DNA of 32,269 nucleotides from Myxococcaceae bacterium. Lineage in GTDB: Bacteria > Myxococcota > Myxococcia > Myxococcales > Myxococcaceae. Under the pieces are notes generated by a model. The model saw only the letters and a program-made list of their open reading frames with translations, made no database searches and was not told the origin of the DNA. The position numbers and the translations under genes were made by a program. The DNA is taken from assembly GCA_019694595.1 (NCBI GenBank), contig JAIBBQ010000058.1, positions 1 through 32,269 of the forward strand. The letters are read 5' to 3'. Each line of letters begins with the position of its first letter. Position 1 is the first letter of the stretch. Positions 29,853-32,269 of the stretch are shown here, piece by piece.

Positions 29853-32269
29853 TCAATCGACCAGATGCCTGGCGTAGTCGGCCCGCCGGCGGTCGTCGCG
29901 CAGGGCCTGCGCCGCCTCTTCCAGGGCGTGGAAGACGACCTGGGCCCGCTGCTGCAGCCCGGCGTCGGGGTGGCCGGAGTAGCGCACCGGGTCGAATTCC
30001 TCGGCGAGGCGGTCGAACGCCCGCTGGACCTCGTCGGTCCCCGCACTGCGCGAGAGCCCCAGCACGGTGAAGTAGTCGGCTTCCTGCACCTGCTCGAACT
30101 TGTCGGCGAGCCGCTGCACCTCGAGTTCCAGGGTCGGCGGCGTGCTCTTCGCTTCGGGCACCTTGAGGTCGATGACCCCGAGCAGCTTCGCCACCAGCAA
30201 GGCGCGCCAGGCGGCCTCCGGCGCGAGCCCCGAGGCGAGGGTCAAGTCTTCCACCGTCGCCTCGCCGTCGACGTAGCCGAGCATGCGGCGTTCCTTGTCG
30301 CCGAAGCCCAGCGCGCGCGGGTCGAGCTCGCCGTCGGCGGTGAAGGGCACCGCCTCGCCGCCGCCCAGGGTCTCGAGCAGCGCTCCGGCGGGGAGCGCGC
30401 GGCGCATCGCTTCCGCGAGCAAGGGCAGGGTGGGCCGCGGCAGCCGCGCCGCGAGCACCTCGTGGCCCGGCGGTTCCTCGGTCAGGCGGTACTCGCTCTG
30501 TGCCTCGCTCAGCGCGTCGAGCGCCACGGCCTCGGTGTGCCGCTGCACGAGCGGCGGGCCCTCGGCCTCGCGGAGGAAGCCGCGCCCCTTGAGAATGACC
30601 AGCGCCTCGTGCGCCGAGGCGGTGCGGGCGGGCTGGAGGTCGCGCTCCTGCCGGGCGTCGATGAGCCCGTCGCGGCGGGCGCGGTCGATGAGCGACTCCT
30701 GCACGAAGCTCGACTCCGCCGCCACCACGCTGCCGTTGCGCAGCCAGAGCGTGCGGCGCCCGCCGGTGACCGCGAGCTCGAGGCGCACCTCGGCGCGCGA
30801 GAGCACCAGCTGACCCACCAGCCGGGCGAGGCCGGCCAGGTCGACGCTGCCGAACTTCTTCACCCCCAGCGGGGGCCGCTCGGGAATGGGCAGCGCGAGG
30901 ATGGTGCGCGCCTCCGCCGCGTCGGCGCGGTCGGCGGCGGCGCGGGCCACCTGCTCGGCCTGGCTGGCGCGGCCCTCGAGTTCCTGGGCGCGAGTGCGGG
31001 CCTCGTCGAGCGAGGTGCGCAGTCGCTCCTGCTGCTCGAGCGCCGCCCGGCGGTCGACCTGCGCGCGCTCGAGCGCGTCCTGCAAGGTCTGCACGTTCTG
31101 CCGCAGGAGTTCCTGCGCCTTCTGCACCTCGGCGAGCTGCGCTTCCAGCGCCCCCTGCCGGGCGACGAAGTCGGCACCCGCGCGCGCCAGGCTCTCGCGG
31201 GCGGCGTCGGCCTCGGCGCGCGCGGCTTCACCCTGGGCGAGCGCCACCTCGAGCTCGCGTTCCCGGGCGAGGACCAGGTCGCGGGCGCCGTCGCGCTCGG
31301 CGGTGAGCCGGGCGGTGACCGCGTCGGCCTCGGTGAGCCGCGTCTGCAGCGCGTCGAGCTGGGCGCGTACCGAGTCGAGCTCCGCCCGGGCGAGCGCCGA
31401 GGCCTCGCTCACCGCGCGTTCGGCCTCGGTCCGCGCGTCGGCCTGGGTCTTCTCGAGGAGCGAGGCGAGCGTGGCCCGGGCCTCGCGTTCCTGGGCGAGC
31501 TGGCCGCGCACCGCGCCGATGGCCTCTTCCCGCGCCGCGCCGTCGAGCCGCAGCTGCTCGACCTGCTCGCGCCATTCCTTCTCCGCGAGCGCCTTGTCGC
31601 GCTCCAGCGCGCGGGCCGCTTCGCGCAGCAGCGCCATCTGCTCGGCGGCCTCGCGGCGGGCGGTCTCCAGGTCGCCGCGCACGGTGGCGAGCTCGGCGCC
31701 CAGCGCGCTGAGCTGCTCCTCGAGCTTAGAGTGCTCGGCGGCCGCGGCGCCCTCGTCGCGCCCGCGCAGCTCGCGCTCCGCCGAGAGCGACGCCCGGGCC
31801 TCGGCGAGCTCCTGCTCGAGCCGCTCGTACTCGGTCCACAGCGAGCGGGTCTCGGCCTCCAGCGTGCCCTTGGCCTTCTGCAGCTCCTCGAGCTGGCGCT
31901 CGGCCCCGGTGGCACGCTGCTGGGTCGCGCTCAGCTCGGTCTGGAAGAGCTCGAGCTCGGCCTTGAGCTCGGCGAGGGCGCGCTCCGTGGCCGCGAGCTT
32001 GGCGGCGAGCGCGTCGCGCTCCGCGGCGGCGGCCTCGCGGCCCTGGTCGGCAGCGGCGAGGAGCTCGTCCTTCGCGCCAACCTCGCGGCGCAGGGCATCG
32101 AGCGCGCTCTCGGACACTTCCGCGCGGGCCTGCGCGTCGAGTTCGGCGGCCTGGGCGATGGCCTCGGCGCGCTCCAGGCTCACCGCCACGTCGGGGCCGG
32201 CGGGCGGCAGCGGCTCGTCGGGCTTGGGCGGCGCGGGCGGCACGCCGTCGAAGAGGCCCGCGGCGGGGG
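29853..32269 (-). CDS. Long coiled-coil protein with PATAN-like region and C-terminal J-like domain (N-terminus outside window)
   Basis: Open from the right edge to TGA at 29853-29855, with about 805 residues visible. The first GTG in view (32243) is inside an open frame, so the real start probably lies beyond the window. About 30-450 is a long Ala/Glu/Arg heptad coiled coil. Then come LPIPERPPLGVKKFGSVDLA and a beta-rich part (VRLELAVTGGRRTLWLRNGS, VVAAESS) resembling PATAN/DUF4388 domains, then helices. The last 75 residues look like a J domain (YFTVLGLSRSAGTDEVQRAF), but the HPD position is replaced by DPV; a separate HPD occurs six residues later. The layout resembles myxobacterial motility/signalling scaffolds. 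Stimulation of Hsp70 is doubtful. Cytosolic; exact role unknown. Confidence 0.75.
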   Translation of the reverse strand, partial: PAAGLFDGVPPAPPKPDEPLPPAGPDVAVSLERAEAIAQAAELDAQARAEVSESALDALRREVGAKDELLAAADQGREAAAAERDALAAKLAATERALAELKAELELFQTELSATQQRATGAERQLEELQKAKGTLEAETRSLWTEYERLEQELAEARASLSAERELRGRDEGAAAAEHSKLEEQLSALGAELATVRGDLETARREAAEQMALLREAARALERDKALAEKEWREQVEQLRLDGAAREEAIGAVRGQLAQEREARATLASLLEKTQADARTEAERAVSEASALARAELDSVRAQLDALQTRLTEADAVTARLTAERDGARDLVLARERELEVALAQGEAARAEADAARESLARAGADFVARQGALEAQLAEVQKAQELLRQNVQTLQDALERAQVDRRAALEQQERLRTSLDEARTRAQELEGRASQAEQVARAAADRADAAEARTILALPIPERPPLGVKKFGSVDLAGLARLVGQLVLSRAEVRLELAVTGGRRTLWLRNGSVVAAESSFVQESLIDRARRDGLIDARQERDLQPARTASAHEALVILKGRGFLREAEGPPLVQRHTEAVALDALSEAQSEYRLTEEPPGHEVLAARLPRPTLPLLAEAMRRALPAGALLETLGGGEAVPFTADGELDPRALGFGDKERRMLGYVDGEATVEDLTLASGLAPEAAWRALLVAKLLGVIDLKVPEAKSTPPTLELEVQRLADKFEQVQEADYFTVLGLSRSAGTDEVQRAFDRLAEEFDPVRYSGHPDAGLQQRAQVVFHALEEAAQALRDDRRRADYARHLVD

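Overview
The window is very GC-rich (roughly 70% by eye) and almost fully coding. It carries about 36 protein genes and no rRNA, tRNA, CRISPR array, transposase or phage gene. The content suggests a myxobacterium-like member of the Myxococcota. The reasons are a 342-residue RecA with a [10 protein letters not shown]-loop, many small lipoproteins, a PATAN-like/J-like coiled-coil protein, and very short intergenic gaps with overlapping start/stop codons. This placement is inference from gene style, not from a marker search.

Left part (1-4955): the tail of a large regulator; a sterol-desaturase/fatty-acid-hydroxylase-type membrane enzyme with a candidate operator in front and a strong terminator behind; a leftward group of epimerase, pirin and a small ExoX-C-like protein; a two-helix membrane protein; and a protein joining a divergent ferredoxin-like domain to two CDGSH iron-sulfur domains. 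Next (5027-7687) is a molybdate-type ABC transporter, modA-lipoprotein-modB-modC, with an unusual Cys-rich lipoprotein between modA and modB. It is followed by a DsbA/FrnE-like oxidoreductase, another lipoprotein, a CLC-F-like (fluoride-type) antiporter translationally coupled to an NTF2-fold protein, and a leftward pair of helical protein and MFS exporter.

Middle (13016-20227): oligoribonuclease and flavin reductase (coupled); a leftward LarA-like/Nudix pair; HAD hydrolase; fumarase C; then comF and recA. Converging on recA is a tightly coupled leftward operon, pssA-cinA-polytopic membrane protein-small cytosolic protein. comF, recA and cinA therefore lie within about 5 kb.

Right part (24257-32269): a membrane-anchored alpha/beta hydrolase; a gene-free gap of about 335 bp filled mostly by a 17-bp tandem repeat (minisatellite) whose last unit contains the stop codon of a beta-helix lipoprotein gene; an HU-family protein with its own candidate promoter; an M23 peptidase lipoprotein; endonuclease III overlapping peptide deformylase by 71 bp; and the 3' part of a long coiled-coil protein ending in a J-like domain.

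Two patterns stand out. One is the 17-bp repeat array with only C/G variation at two positions. The other is a recurrent TA-starting -10-like hexamer placed 6-10 nt before start codons that lack a clear Shine-Dalgarno, which suggests frequent leaderless transcription. No obvious complete new defence or mobile system was found.
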